From Porticoccus sp002341315 (GTDB lineage: Bacteria; Pseudomonadota; Gammaproteobacteria; Pseudomonadales; Porticoccaceae), in the NCBI RefSeq assembly GCF_047634355.1, contig NZ_JBLIAL010000003.1: 64,000 bases of DNA; one strand, written 5' to 3'. Shown here one piece after another: positions 1 through 7,739 of this stretch. Numbering within the stretch: position 1 is the first letter of the stretch; each line of letters starts with the position of its first letter. The notes below the pieces were generated by a model. The model was not told the DNA's origin and ran no database searches. It was given only the letters and a program-made list of their open reading frames with translations. The translations under genes and the position numbers were made by a program.

Positions 1-847
1 GAACCAACCCGCCCACCAAGGGCACCGAGCGGGGCATGCCGAACAGACCGATAAATACCGCCAGACCCAGCAAACCGAAGATGATGGAAGGCACCGCAGC
101 CAGATTGTTGATGTTCACTTCGATAAAATCAGTGAAACGATTCTTCGGGGCAAACTCTTCCAGATAGACGGCTGCCGCAACACCGATCGGGAAACTCAGC
201 GCCAACGTCACCAACATGGTAAAAAATGAGCCCAATATTGCCCCGAGGATACCGGCCTGCTCCGGTTCACGGGAATCACCCCGGGTAAACAGAGAGTGAT
301 TGAAGCCTGCGCGCACTTCGTTACCCTGCTCCAGCGCCAACATCCAGGTCTGCTGCTGATCACTGAGGCGAGCCGTCTTGCGCTTTGCCTCACTGCTCTT
401 CAGAAACATGTCTGCATCATCATCGAGCTGAAACCACAGTGTATGGGTCTGGCCGAGCAATTCCGGGGAGTTTTCCAACATGTCGCGCAGTCGATAGCCC
501 GCGGCAGTGCTCACCAAGGCAGCCAGTGCGCGCCTGTCCTGGCGGTCTTCCACGCCGGGAAAGCGCGCCAGAAGAGCCTCTCGAACAACAGCTTCGTAGT
601 TGCCGTACTGAAGCTGTTCCAGATCGCGAGGATCATTTATTTCCAGGGTTTCCGGGTCAAAGGTAATCTGCAGAGCGACGGAATATTCGTAAAACGCCCG
701 GTAACCCTTGCCGATGATATCGGTGAACAACAACAACAGTGCCAGCAGGCCAATGCTGATGGCACAGATACCATAGGCCTTGAAGCGTTTTTCTGCCCGA
801 TAGCGTCGGGCCAGCGTTTTGCGAACCTGTTCGGTGGTTACACTCAT
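1..847 (-). CDS. pstA: Phosphate ABC transporter permease PstA (C-terminus outside window)
   Basis: This is one of the two inner-membrane permeases of the high-affinity phosphate importer PstSCAB. Translating the minus strand from ATG at 847 gives an open frame that runs off the left edge, so only about 282 N-terminal residues are present. A first membrane segment lies near residues 25-42. It is followed by a polar periplasmic stretch of about 150 residues and then by the conserved permease core, with AVYLEEFAP and NNLAAVPSIIFGLLG as in PstA. The long insert after the first helix is also known from Pseudomonas-type PstA. The gene follows pstC by 24 bases in one operon; pstB and phoU are presumably beyond the edge. 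Confidence 0.9.
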   Translation of the reverse strand, partial: MSVTTEQVRKTLARRYRAEKRFKAYGICAISIGLLALLLLFTDIIGKGYRAFYEYSVALQITFDPETLEINDPRDLEQLQYGNYEAVVREALLARFPGVEDRQDRRALAALVSTAAGYRLRDMLENSPELLGQTHTLWFQLDDDADMFLKSSEAKRKTARLSDQQQTWMLALEQGNEVRAGFNHSLFTRGDSREPEQAGILGAILGSFFTMLVTLALSFPIGVAAAVYLEEFAPKNRFTDFIEVNINNLAAVPSIIFGLLGLAVFIGLFGMPRSVPLVGGLV

Positions 848-871
848 ACGTTAATCCTCTTGCAGCCGAGC

Positions 872-2260
872 CTACTCGTACTGTTCCCGGTATTTCTTGA
901 CGATGTGCAGAGCGACCACATTCATCAACAGGGTGGTAATAAACAGCATCAGACCCAGGGCAAATGCCGCCAGTGTTTTGGCACTGTCAAATTCCTGATC
1001 CCCGGTCAGCAGGGTGACAATCTGTACCGTAATAGTGGTCACCGCCTGCAGGGGATTGGCGGTGAGATTTGCCGCAAGACCGGCTGCCATAACCACGATC
1101 ATGGTTTCGCCGATGGCCCGTGAGGCCGCCAGCAGAATACCGCCCATGATGCCCGGCAGCGCCGCGGGGAAAATCACTTTTTTGATGGTCTCCGAGCGGG
1201 TGGCACCGAGTCCCAGAGAAGCATCCCGCATCGCTCTGGGCACCGCAGTGATAACGTCATCAGACAGGGAAGATACAAAGGGGATCAACATAATTCCCAT
1301 CACCAACCCTGCCGCCAGTGCAGATTCAGAGGCGACGGAGAGCCCCAGCGATTGACCGACATCACGAATAAAGGGCGCCACGGTGAGCGCTGCAAAAAAG
1401 CCGTAGACAACGGTCGGTACCCCGGCGAGCACCTCCAGCGCGGGCTTGGCGAACGAACGGACTTTGGCGTGGGCATATTCCGCCAGATAAATGGCCGACA
1501 TCAACCCCACCGGTACTGCCACTATCAGGGCAATGGCTGAAATCAGCAGGGTACCGGCGAACAGCGGTACGGCACCAAAGGCACCCTCCGAAGCCACCTG
1601 GTCCGCACGCAGCGCCATTTGCGGACTCCAGTTTAGCCCGAACAGGAAATCTGTAATCGGCACCTGACCAAAAAACCGGATCGATTCAAACAGTACAGAG
1701 AACACGATGCCGACGGTGGTCACCACTGCCAGTACGGCGCAGAGCATGAAGACGACCAGCAGTACCCGTTCCACCTGTTCACGGGCTGGCATTCTTGCGG
1801 AAACCCGCAGCCAGGCCCAGGCACCACCCAGCATGGCCAGCACGATCACAACAACGGCCATGGCCATGGCACTGATCGATTGCAACTGGTTTAGTCTTCC
1901 GGCGGCGTTAGCCACGGCAGCATCCACAAAGTCTGTCGGCAGCGCACCACTGGCCACATTGCCAATCTGGCTGATCAGCAGGTTGCGTGCAGTACCATCC
2001 ACCGGTTGCAGCGCTGTGGGCAGGCTGTCCAATACCATGATCCGGATCAGGGTCTGATCAAATACCAGCCAGGTCACCAGTACTGTCAATGCCGGCAGCG
2101 CGCACCACATGGCCGAGCGCATGGCATAGTAAAACGGTAGTGAGCGCAGATGGCGAATACCACCCAACGGCTGGGCAACCTGTAGCGCCCGGTGGCGACC
2201 CATGATGAAGGCCGTAACAATCATCGCAGCAAGTATTAATAATAACTGTCCGGTCTGCAT
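872..2260 (-). CDS. pstC: Phosphate ABC transporter permease PstC, long form
   Basis: This is the partner permease of PstA in the inner membrane. The product is 462 residues, clearly longer than the roughly 320 of E. coli PstC. The extra length is an N-terminal part with two or three hydrophobic segments (about residues 1-20, 45-65 and 133-155) separated by a polar loop. The binding-protein-dependent transport core follows, with LAEYAHAKVR, LAGVPTVVYGFFA and the EAA-like ASLGLGATRSETIKKVIFP. It lies between pstS and pstA on the same strand. The hairpin upstream (2326-2355) may lower its expression relative to pstS. The extended form is common in pseudomonads, so I see nothing defective in it. 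Confidence 0.93.
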   Translation of the reverse strand: MQTGQLLLILAAMIVTAFIMGRHRALQVAQPLGGIRHLRSLPFYYAMRSAMWCALPALTVLVTWLVFDQTLIRIMVLDSLPTALQPVDGTARNLLISQIGNVASGALPTDFVDAAVANAAGRLNQLQSISAMAMAVVVIVLAMLGGAWAWLRVSARMPAREQVERVLLVVFMLCAVLAVVTTVGIVFSVLFESIRFFGQVPITDFLFGLNWSPQMALRADQVASEGAFGAVPLFAGTLLISAIALIVAVPVGLMSAIYLAEYAHAKVRSFAKPALEVLAGVPTVVYGFFAALTVAPFIRDVGQSLGLSVASESALAAGLVMGIMLIPFVSSLSDDVITAVPRAMRDASLGLGATRSETIKKVIFPAALPGIMGGILLAASRAIGETMIVVMAAGLAANLTANPLQAVTTITVQIVTLLTGDQEFDSAKTLAAFALGLMLFITTLLMNVVALHIVKKYREQYE

Positions 2261-2325
2261 GAACTGCTCCAGTGTTTCCCCACCAGCAACCGTTTAGCGG
2301 TGGATATTTCTCGATACTCAGGGAC

Positions 2326-2355
2326 AAAAAGGCCCGGCATGTTCTACGCCGGGCC
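2326..2355 (-). terminator. Rho-independent terminator or attenuator between pstS and pstC
   Basis: On the minus strand an 8-base perfect stem (GGCCCGGC at 2331-2338 pairing with 2348-2355) with a 9-base loop is followed by TTTTT at 2330-2326. It lies in the 113-base gap after pstS, inside the operon. Partial termination here would give more pstS message than pstCA message, which suits the need for excess binding protein. Confidence 0.75.
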
Positions 2356-2373
2356 CGATAATGCTAGTCGACC

Positions 2374-3423
2374 TTATTCAAACTCTTTACCGGTCATACT
2401 GTTGAGTGACTTGGCATTTTCCGCCCATTTCATACGCTCATTTTTTGGTGAAGGTATCAGGCCCTTGTCTGCCAGATAGCCTTCGTCACCCCAGGCGCGA
2501 TCATGGGTGAATTCTTTCACGTATTCCTTGATACCGGGGATGACACCGACGTGGGCTTTTTTCACGTAGAAGTACATGGAGCGGGCCATCGGGTATTCAC
2601 CACTGCCCACGGTCTCCATGTTCGGGCTGACGCCCTTGATTTTTACGGCTTTGACAATAGCGCGGTTCTGATCAAGGAAGGAGAATCCAAAGACGCCCAG
2701 TATAGTGGGTGAAGATTCCAGTTTCTGAACAATCAGATTATCGTTTTCACCGGCTTCGATGTAGTGACCATCTTCGCGAATGCTGCGACACACTGATTTG
2801 TATTTGTTTTTGTCCTGATCTTTCATCGCTTTCAACCAGGGGAAGGTCTTGCAGCCACCTTCAACACCCAGTTCGTTGAACGAATCCCGGGTGCCGGAAG
2901 TGGGTGGCGGACCTACCACTTCAATCTTGACGTTGGGCAGTGCCGGATTGACGTCTTTCCAGGTTTTGTAGGGGTTGGCTACCAGCTCTTCTGTGCCGTC
3001 CGGATTTGGCACATCCTTGGCCATCGCCAGGTACAGATCACGCAGGGAAATATCGAGATCTGGCCCTTTTACGGAATTGGCAACTACCAGACCGTCATAA
3101 CCGATCTGTACTTCGGTGATGTCTTTAACACCGTTGGACTTGCACAGCTCAAACTCCGACTGCTTCATACGACGGGAAGCATTGGTGATATCGGGATGCT
3201 GGGTGCCGACGCCCTGACAAAACAGCTTCAGTCCACCACCCGAGCCGGTGGATTCAATTTTGGGGGTCGGGAAACTGGTGTTGCGGCCGAACCGTTCTGC
3301 TACCACGGTGGCAAAAGGGTAGACGGTGGATGAACCGACTATGGAAACGGTATCACGAGCCATTGCTGGCACACTGGACAGAGCCAGCGCTGCAGCGAGT
3401 ACTAATTTATGGGTATTTTTCAC
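2374..3423 (-). CDS. pstS: Periplasmic phosphate-binding protein PstS
   Basis: This protein captures inorganic phosphate in the periplasm and delivers it to PstCA. It has a Sec signal peptide (basic MKNTHK, hydrophobic core, cleavage expected after AMA at residue 22) and is 349 residues long. The mature part opens with the phosphate-binding loop GSSTVYP (residues 30-36), followed by STGSGGG (58-64) and later TSGTRDSF. These are the typical Ser, Thr, Gly and Arg/Asp contacts of the family. It is the first gene of the pst operon, and a PHO box lies 53-92 bases upstream of its start, so induction by phosphate starvation through PhoB is likely. Confidence 0.95.
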   Translation of the reverse strand: MKNTHKLVLAAALALSSVPAMARDTVSIVGSSTVYPFATVVAERFGRNTSFPTPKIESTGSGGGLKLFCQGVGTQHPDITNASRRMKQSEFELCKSNGVKDITEVQIGYDGLVVANSVKGPDLDISLRDLYLAMAKDVPNPDGTEELVANPYKTWKDVNPALPNVKIEVVGPPPTSGTRDSFNELGVEGGCKTFPWLKAMKDQDKNKYKSVCRSIREDGHYIEAGENDNLIVQKLESSPTILGVFGFSFLDQNRAIVKAVKIKGVSPNMETVGSGEYPMARSMYFYVKKAHVGVIPGIKEYVKEFTHDRAWGDEGYLADKGLIPSPKNERMKWAENAKSLNSMTGKEFE

Positions 3424-3475
3424 GTTTGCCTCCAGGGCTGATCATTAACATCGGGACTGATGCTAGTGGTCTATC

Positions 3476-3515
3476 GTGACAACTCTATGAATCTTGTATG
3501 ACAGTAATGTGACAA
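3476..3515 (-). promoter_or_regulatory. PHO box (PhoB operator) upstream of pstS
   Basis: Read on the minus strand from 3515, 7-base units recur every 11 bases: TTGTCAC (3515-3509), CTGTCAT (3504-3498), GATTCAT (3493-3487, degenerate) and TTGTCAC (3482-3476), separated by 4-base AT-rich spacers. The PhoB target is known to be tandem 7-base CTGTCAT-like repeats with 4-base spacers. The position upstream of pstS fits. The site also lies upstream of the divergent TRAP genes. Confidence 0.85.
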
Positions 3516-3648
3516 CCGCCAGATCCCATAATACAAACAGGCTTCCGATTGGATTGCCATAAGCGTCCCCACCAACCTTCTCAGGTTTGTTCTGGTCGCG
3601 ACCCGCCCTGTCTTATAAACTGTGCAACGGTTGCGAGAGATAATAAAA

Positions 3649-4206
3649 ATGCCTCGATTGATACAATTTCTGGAACATCTGGCCAGCGGTATCGACGGTT
3701 TTACTGAATGGACCGGCAAATTGGTAGCCTGGCTGACACTCGCCATGATGGTACTGACCTGTCTGGTGGTGGTCATGCGCTATTTCCTGCAATCCGGCTC
3801 GATCGCCCTGCAGGAGTCAGTCACGTATTTTCATGCGGTGGTTTTTCTGCTGGGTGCCGCTTTCACCCTGAAACGGGGCGGCCACGTTCGCGTGGATATT
3901 TTCTATCAACGTTACAGCCCGCGCATGAAAGCACTGGTGGATGCGCTGGGTGGACTGCTGTTTCTCATCCCGGTATGTATCCTGATACTGCTGTTCTGCT
4001 GGGAGTACGTCACAAACAGCTGGGCAATAAGGGAAGTCTCCAAGGAAGCGAGCGGGCTGCCATGGGTTTACCTGCTGAAAACCCTGTTAATCCTGATGCC
4101 GATTACCCTGCTGTTGCAGGGTATCGCGGAAGTGATCAAAAACCTGCTATTTTTCTTCGGGTTGAGTCAGGCACAAACCATTGAACATCAGGAGCACCTG
4201 CTCTGA
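3649..4206 (+). CDS. dctQ: TRAP transporter small permease (DctQ family)
   Basis: This is the small membrane subunit of a tripartite ATP-independent periplasmic transporter, a sodium- or proton-driven uptake system for organic acids. The product of about 185 residues has four hydrophobic segments, roughly at 25-50, 62-80, 104-126 and 147-168. Family features visible include MRYFLQSGSIALQE and GGHVRVDIFY. I chose ATG at 3649 because GAGAGA lies just upstream; an in-frame GTG at 3622 is possible. It overlaps the large subunit by one base (TGATG). No solute-binding protein gene lies beside it. The only one in the window is at 40870. Confidence 0.85.
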   Translation: MPRLIQFLEHLASGIDGFTEWTGKLVAWLTLAMMVLTCLVVVMRYFLQSGSIALQESVTYFHAVVFLLGAAFTLKRGGHVRVDIFYQRYSPRMKALVDALGGLLFLIPVCILILLFCWEYVTNSWAIREVSKEASGLPWVYLLKTLLILMPITLLLQGIAEVIKNLLFFFGLSQAQTIEHQEHLL

Positions 4207-5576
4207 TGGTTGAATACATTCCAGTACTGATGTTTGCCGTGGTCTGTCTGATGCTGATGGCTGGCTACCCGGTGGCGTTTTCACTGGCGGGCACCGCCCT
4301 GATTTTTGCCATGGTTGGCACCGCCACCGGCCATTTTGACATGTCCTTTTTGCATGCCCTGCCCAACCGTTTATACGGCACGATCGACAATACCACCCTG
4401 ATCGCTGTACCCCTGTTTGTGTTGATGGGCGTCATGCTGGAGAAATCCCGTCTGGCGGAGGACCTGCTGGACAGCATGGCCCTGCTGTTTGGCAAGTTCA
4501 AAGGGGGACTGGGTATTTCGGTGGTCGTGGTAGGTATGCTGCTGGCTGCCAGCACCGGGATTGTCGGTGCCACGGTGGTCGCCATGGGACTGATGTCCCT
4601 GCCCACCATGTTGAAACGCGGTTACCATCCGGCGCTGGCCACCGGCTCCATTTGCGCCACCGGCACCCTGGGGCAGATTATTCCCCCGTCCATCGCCCTG
4701 GTGCTGCTGGGCGATATCCTGTCCAGCGCCTACCAGCAGGCCCAGCTGGGGATGGGTATTTTCAACCCGAAAACAATCTCAATCGGGGATCTGTTTGTGG
4801 GCGCGATTGTGCCAGGCCTGTTGCTGGTGACCCTTTATATTCTGTATCTGATTGTCATCTCACGGCTTAAACCCGAGCTTGCGCCAGTGGCTGAGGTGGA
4901 CGGGGAGTCCAGCCTCTCGGCGGCCAGATTGCTGCGCAGCCTGTTACCGCCGGTGGTATTGATCGTGGCCGTGCTGGGCTCGATTCTCAGTGGCGCAGCC
5001 ACCCCCACGGAAGCGGCCGGGGTCGGCGCCATGGGCGCCACCCTGCTGGCGCTGGGGCGTCGACAATTAACTATCAAAAGATTGCGGGATGTCACCCAGT
5101 CCACCACGGAAGTTACTACCATGGTGTTCATGATCCTGATTGGTGCCGCGATATTTTCCCTGATCTTCCGGGGTTTTGGTGGTGAGGAGTTGATGGAGGA
5201 CCTGTTCACCCGCATTCCCGGCGGGGTCGTCGGCGCTACGCTAGTGGTCATGGTGGTGATTTTCCTGCTGGGTTTTATTCTCGATTTTATCGAAATCACC
5301 TTTGTCGTCGTGCCCATTGTCGGACCTATTTTGCTGGCAATGGGACTCGATCCGGTGTGGCTTGGCATCATGATCGCTATAAACCTGCAAACCTCTTTTC
5401 TGACACCACCCTTTGGCTTTGCCCTGTTCTATCTGCGCGGTGTTGCACCGCCCTCGGTGGCAACCCGCGATATTTACCGCGGCGTCGTGCCTTTTATCAT
5501 CATTCAATTATTGCTGATGTTAATGTTGGCCATCTGGCCTGCGCTGGCCACCTGGCTGCCATCCATTGTTTTCTGA
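4206..5576 (+). CDS. dctM: TRAP transporter large permease (DctM family)
   Basis: This large subunit forms the transport channel of the TRAP system. It is 456 residues and almost entirely hydrophobic, with about a dozen membrane segments. Conserved stretches include TTLIAVPLFVLMG near residue 60, MLLAASTGIVGATVVAMGLM near 105-125, ATGSICATGTLGQIIPPS near 145-165 and NLQTSFLTPPFGFALFYLRG near 400. These motifs resemble the large components of the mannitol/chloroaromatic (TakP/TtuP) branch rather than C4-dicarboxylate DctM. Start and stop are clear. The partner small permease is directly upstream. Confidence 0.9.
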   Translation: MVEYIPVLMFAVVCLMLMAGYPVAFSLAGTALIFAMVGTATGHFDMSFLHALPNRLYGTIDNTTLIAVPLFVLMGVMLEKSRLAEDLLDSMALLFGKFKGGLGISVVVVGMLLAASTGIVGATVVAMGLMSLPTMLKRGYHPALATGSICATGTLGQIIPPSIALVLLGDILSSAYQQAQLGMGIFNPKTISIGDLFVGAIVPGLLLVTLYILYLIVISRLKPELAPVAEVDGESSLSAARLLRSLLPPVVLIVAVLGSILSGAATPTEAAGVGAMGATLLALGRRQLTIKRLRDVTQSTTEVTTMVFMILIGAAIFSLIFRGFGGEELMEDLFTRIPGGVVGATLVVMVVIFLLGFILDFIEITFVVVPIVGPILLAMGLDPVWLGIMIAINLQTSFLTPPFGFALFYLRGVAPPSVATRDIYRGVVPFIIIQLLLMLMLAIWPALATWLPSIVF

Positions 5577-5610
5577 AATCCGTACAGGGTTTAATAATAA
5601 GGAGTAGAGC

Positions 5611-6009
5611 TTGACTGAAATCAATCAACCACCGGCACCCCGCGGCGAACTCACCCTGCAGACGATAGCCATGCCCAAAGACACCAATTCCAGTGGTGAT
5701 ATTTTTGGTGGCTGGCTGCTCTCACAAATGGATCTCGGTAGCTCCATTCTGGCCCAGCGAATTGCAAAGGGTCGCGTGGCCACGGTTGCAATCAGTGAAA
5801 TGTCGTTTCTTCGACCGGTTCCGGTTGGTGCCATTGTCAGTTGCTACTGTGAGTTGATGCAGGTCGGCAGCAGCTCCATGACCATCAACGTTGAGGTCTG
5901 GATCAACATTGAATCCACCAATGAGCCCGCCAAGGTAACAGAGGGGCAATTTGTTTTTGTTGCCATCGACGAACGGGGCAAAACCCGCACGGTCAGCAAG
6001 GACAAATAA
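5611..6009 (+). CDS. Acyl-CoA thioesterase, hotdog fold (YciA-like)
   Basis: The protein probably hydrolyses acyl-CoA thioesters in the cytoplasm. Its 132 residues form a single hotdog domain. The family motif SGDIFGGWLLSQMDL is at residues 28-42, and the Asp at 41 matches the catalytic Asp of YciA. The start is TTG at 5611, placed by AAGGAG at 5599-5604. It follows dctM by 34 bases and may be cotranscribed with it. Substrate chain length cannot be read from the sequence. Confidence 0.88.
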   Translation: MTEINQPPAPRGELTLQTIAMPKDTNSSGDIFGGWLLSQMDLGSSILAQRIAKGRVATVAISEMSFLRPVPVGAIVSCYCELMQVGSSSMTINVEVWINIESTNEPAKVTEGQFVFVAIDERGKTRTVSKDK

Positions 6010-6041
6010 AAACGGTATTGGCTGATACCGCCAATACCGTT
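6006..6041 (-). terminator. Terminator of the glutaredoxin gene, possibly bidirectional
   Basis: A 12-base perfect stem (6011-6022 with 6030-6041, loop of 7) lies between the convergent thioesterase and glutaredoxin genes. On the minus strand it is followed by TTTTTATTTG, so it should stop the leftward glutaredoxin transcript. The U-tract on the plus strand is weak. Confidence 0.7.
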
Positions 6042-6106
6042 CAATGTTTATGTGGGGGGCGCAATATTGCCAACCGGGCAATTGGCCTGAAAGTGCTGAA
6101 AAGTGC

Positions 6107-6361
6107 CTATTGCTGCTGCCCGGCTTCTATTTTTTCAAAATATTCTGTGAGCTCCTGAAAACCACCAATATATTCTTTGCCATGAAATATTTGCGGTACC
6201 GTATTGACCGGCTGGCCAATGGTTTTGGCGAGGTCTGCCGGACTGATCCCCTCGTCGTGGATATTCACATAACGGTATTCCAGCCCCTTTTTTTCCATCA
6301 GTTCCTTGGCGCGTCGACAGAAACCACAGGCATCGTGGCCGAAAATAGTAAAAGGTTGCAT
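6107..6361 (-). CDS. grxC: Glutaredoxin, dithiol type with CGFC centre
   Basis: This is a small thiol-disulfide oxidoreductase that uses glutathione. Its 84 residues make one thioredoxin-fold domain. The active site is Cys12-Gly-Phe-Cys15, followed by the cis-proline motif TVPQIF and then GG near residue 65 for glutathione binding. The spacing matches the GrxC class, but the centre is CGFC rather than the usual CPYC, so it resembles a monothiol CGFS site with a second Cys. An AGGAG-type ribosome site precedes ATG at 6361. The gene stands alone. Confidence 0.9.
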   Translation of the reverse strand: MQPFTIFGHDACGFCRRAKELMEKKGLEYRYVNIHDEGISPADLAKTIGQPVNTVPQIFHGKEYIGGFQELTEYFEKIEAGQQQ

Positions 6362-6655
6362 AACGTTTCTCCTGTTGGAATCAGATATTCATAGTAAATA
6401 CTTTAGCTTTCGACCAACAATAGCTACAGCTAATTATTGCTATACACATAATAGTCATACGCAATTATTGGTTTACTATTTGCTCGCGCCACCACAGTAT
6501 TTTCAGCAAGATCAGGATCGCAGCCAGCAAGTGTTTGAGGGTATGACCACTAATGAGGGTGGTTGCAGCAAAAACTGCACCAGCAGGCAGGGGCGCAGGT
6601 CGCCGCTACCCAGAGTCTCTGTGATATGCCAGTAGATAACGGATCCTGCACCTTC

Positions 6656-6733
6656 AGTAAGGGCTGTATCACCCCTTGACGATACCTGCTCGGAAACCGG
6701 TGGTGCATAGTCTGCATCAATAAAGCCCTTACT
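6656..6733 (+). repeat. Long-range inverted repeat upstream of glyQS
   Basis: AGTAAGGGCT (6656-6665) and AGCCCTTACT (6724-6733) are perfect 10-base inverted repeats 58 bases apart. The enclosed sequence can form a second stem, GTATC (6666-6670) with GATAC just downstream. As RNA this would be a branched structure closed by a 10-base stem; as DNA it could be a looped operator. No U-tract follows on either strand, so it is not a terminator. Confidence 0.5.
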
Positions 6734-6757
6734 ATTCGGGGGTTGCAGCCTTATAAT
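6729..6757 (+). promoter_or_regulatory. Candidate glyQS promoter
   Basis: A perfect -10 hexamer TATAAT is at 6752-6757. The best -35 at 17-base spacing is the weak TTACTA at 6729-6734. Transcription would begin near 6764 and give a leader of about 25 bases before the glyQ start. Confidence 0.45.
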
Positions 6758-6788
6758 TGCCGACTTTGCATGCCATGGGGGAACTCAG

Positions 6789-7739
6789 TTGTCACAGACT
6801 ACACCGGATGTTTCGACATTCCAGGGGCTTATTCTGTCTCTGCAACAGTTTTGGGCAAAGCACCACTGCGTCATCCTGCAACCGCTGGATATGGAGGTGG
6901 GTGCGGGAACCTTCCACCCGGCAACTTTCCTGCGCGCCATCGGCCCCGAGAGCTGGCACAGCGCCTATGTGCAACCCTGTCGCCGCCCCACAGATGGCCG
7001 CTACGGTGAAAATCCCAACCGACTGCAGCACTACTACCAGTTTCAGGTTGTCCTGAAACCGTCCCCCGATAATATCCAGGAGCTGTATCTTGACTCCCTG
7101 CGACAACTCGGCATTGATACCAATATCCACGATATTCGATTTGTGGAGGATAACTGGGAATCACCCACGCTGGGCGCCTGGGGGCTCGGTTGGGAAGTGT
7201 GGCTGAATGGCATGGAAGTGACACAATTCACCTACTTCCAGCAGGTGGGCGGCCTGGAATGTTTTCCTGTCACCGGTGAGATCACCTACGGTCTCGAACG
7301 GATTGCCATGTATTTGCAGGGTGTGGATAGCATCTATGACCTGGTATGGACCGAGGGACCAGAAGGCCGTGTCACTTACGGGGATGTTTTTCACCAGAAT
7401 GAGGTGGAGATGTCAGCTTTTAACTTCAATGAGGCCAATGTGGATTTCCTGTTCCACAGCTTCGACGTTTACGAAAGCGAAAGTCAGCGGTTAATTGAAA
7501 AAGGGCTGCCACTACCCGCCTATGAAATGGTCATGAAAGCCTCGCACGCCTTCAATCTGCTGGATGCAAGGCATGCCATTTCCGTCACCGAGCGGCAACG
7601 TTTCATTCTCCGTGTGAGAACCCTGGCAAGAGCCGTGGCACAGGCGTATTTCAACTCACGTTTGGCACTTGGCTTCCCGCTGGCACCACCGGCACTTGCC
7701 AATCACGTTAAACAGCTGGCAGCAGAGGCTCAAACATGA
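6789..7739 (+). CDS. glyQ: Glycyl-tRNA synthetase alpha subunit
   Basis: This is the catalytic subunit of the tetrameric bacterial glycyl-tRNA synthetase, which forms glycyl-adenylate and charges tRNA-Gly with the beta subunit. The 316 residues align along their length with E. coli GlyQ as I recall it. Near-identical blocks include LDMEVGAGT, RRPTDGRYGENPNRLQHYY and FVEDNW. The start is TTG at 6789 behind GGGGA; no ATG fits the family N-terminus. It overlaps glyS by four bases (ATGA), so the two subunits are translationally coupled. Confidence 0.97.
   Translation: MSQTTPDVSTFQGLILSLQQFWAKHHCVILQPLDMEVGAGTFHPATFLRAIGPESWHSAYVQPCRRPTDGRYGENPNRLQHYYQFQVVLKPSPDNIQELYLDSLRQLGIDTNIHDIRFVEDNWESPTLGAWGLGWEVWLNGMEVTQFTYFQQVGGLECFPVTGEITYGLERIAMYLQGVDSIYDLVWTEGPEGRVTYGDVFHQNEVEMSAFNFNEANVDFLFHSFDVYESESQRLIEKGLPLPAYEMVMKASHAFNLLDARHAISVTERQRFILRVRTLARAVAQAYFNSRLALGFPLAPPALANHVKQLAAEAQT

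Larger units (their letters stand above)
6362..6788. other. 427-base gap upstream of glyQ
   Basis: No convincing gene is visible here. The left third is AT-rich and would hold the leftward glutaredoxin promoter. The right part holds a 10-base inverted repeat (6656-6665 with 6724-6733) and a candidate glyQ promoter, described separately. Confidence 0.6.

Noticed and set aside
296..1123. Long plus-strand frame of 275 codons opposite pstA and pstC
   Set aside because: The opposite strand encodes clear PstA and PstC; this frame has no family motif and is an antisense shadow.
4835..5371. Minus-strand frame of 178 codons opposite dctM
   Set aside because: It is Ser/Thr/Arg-rich low-complexity antisense to a well-conserved transporter gene.
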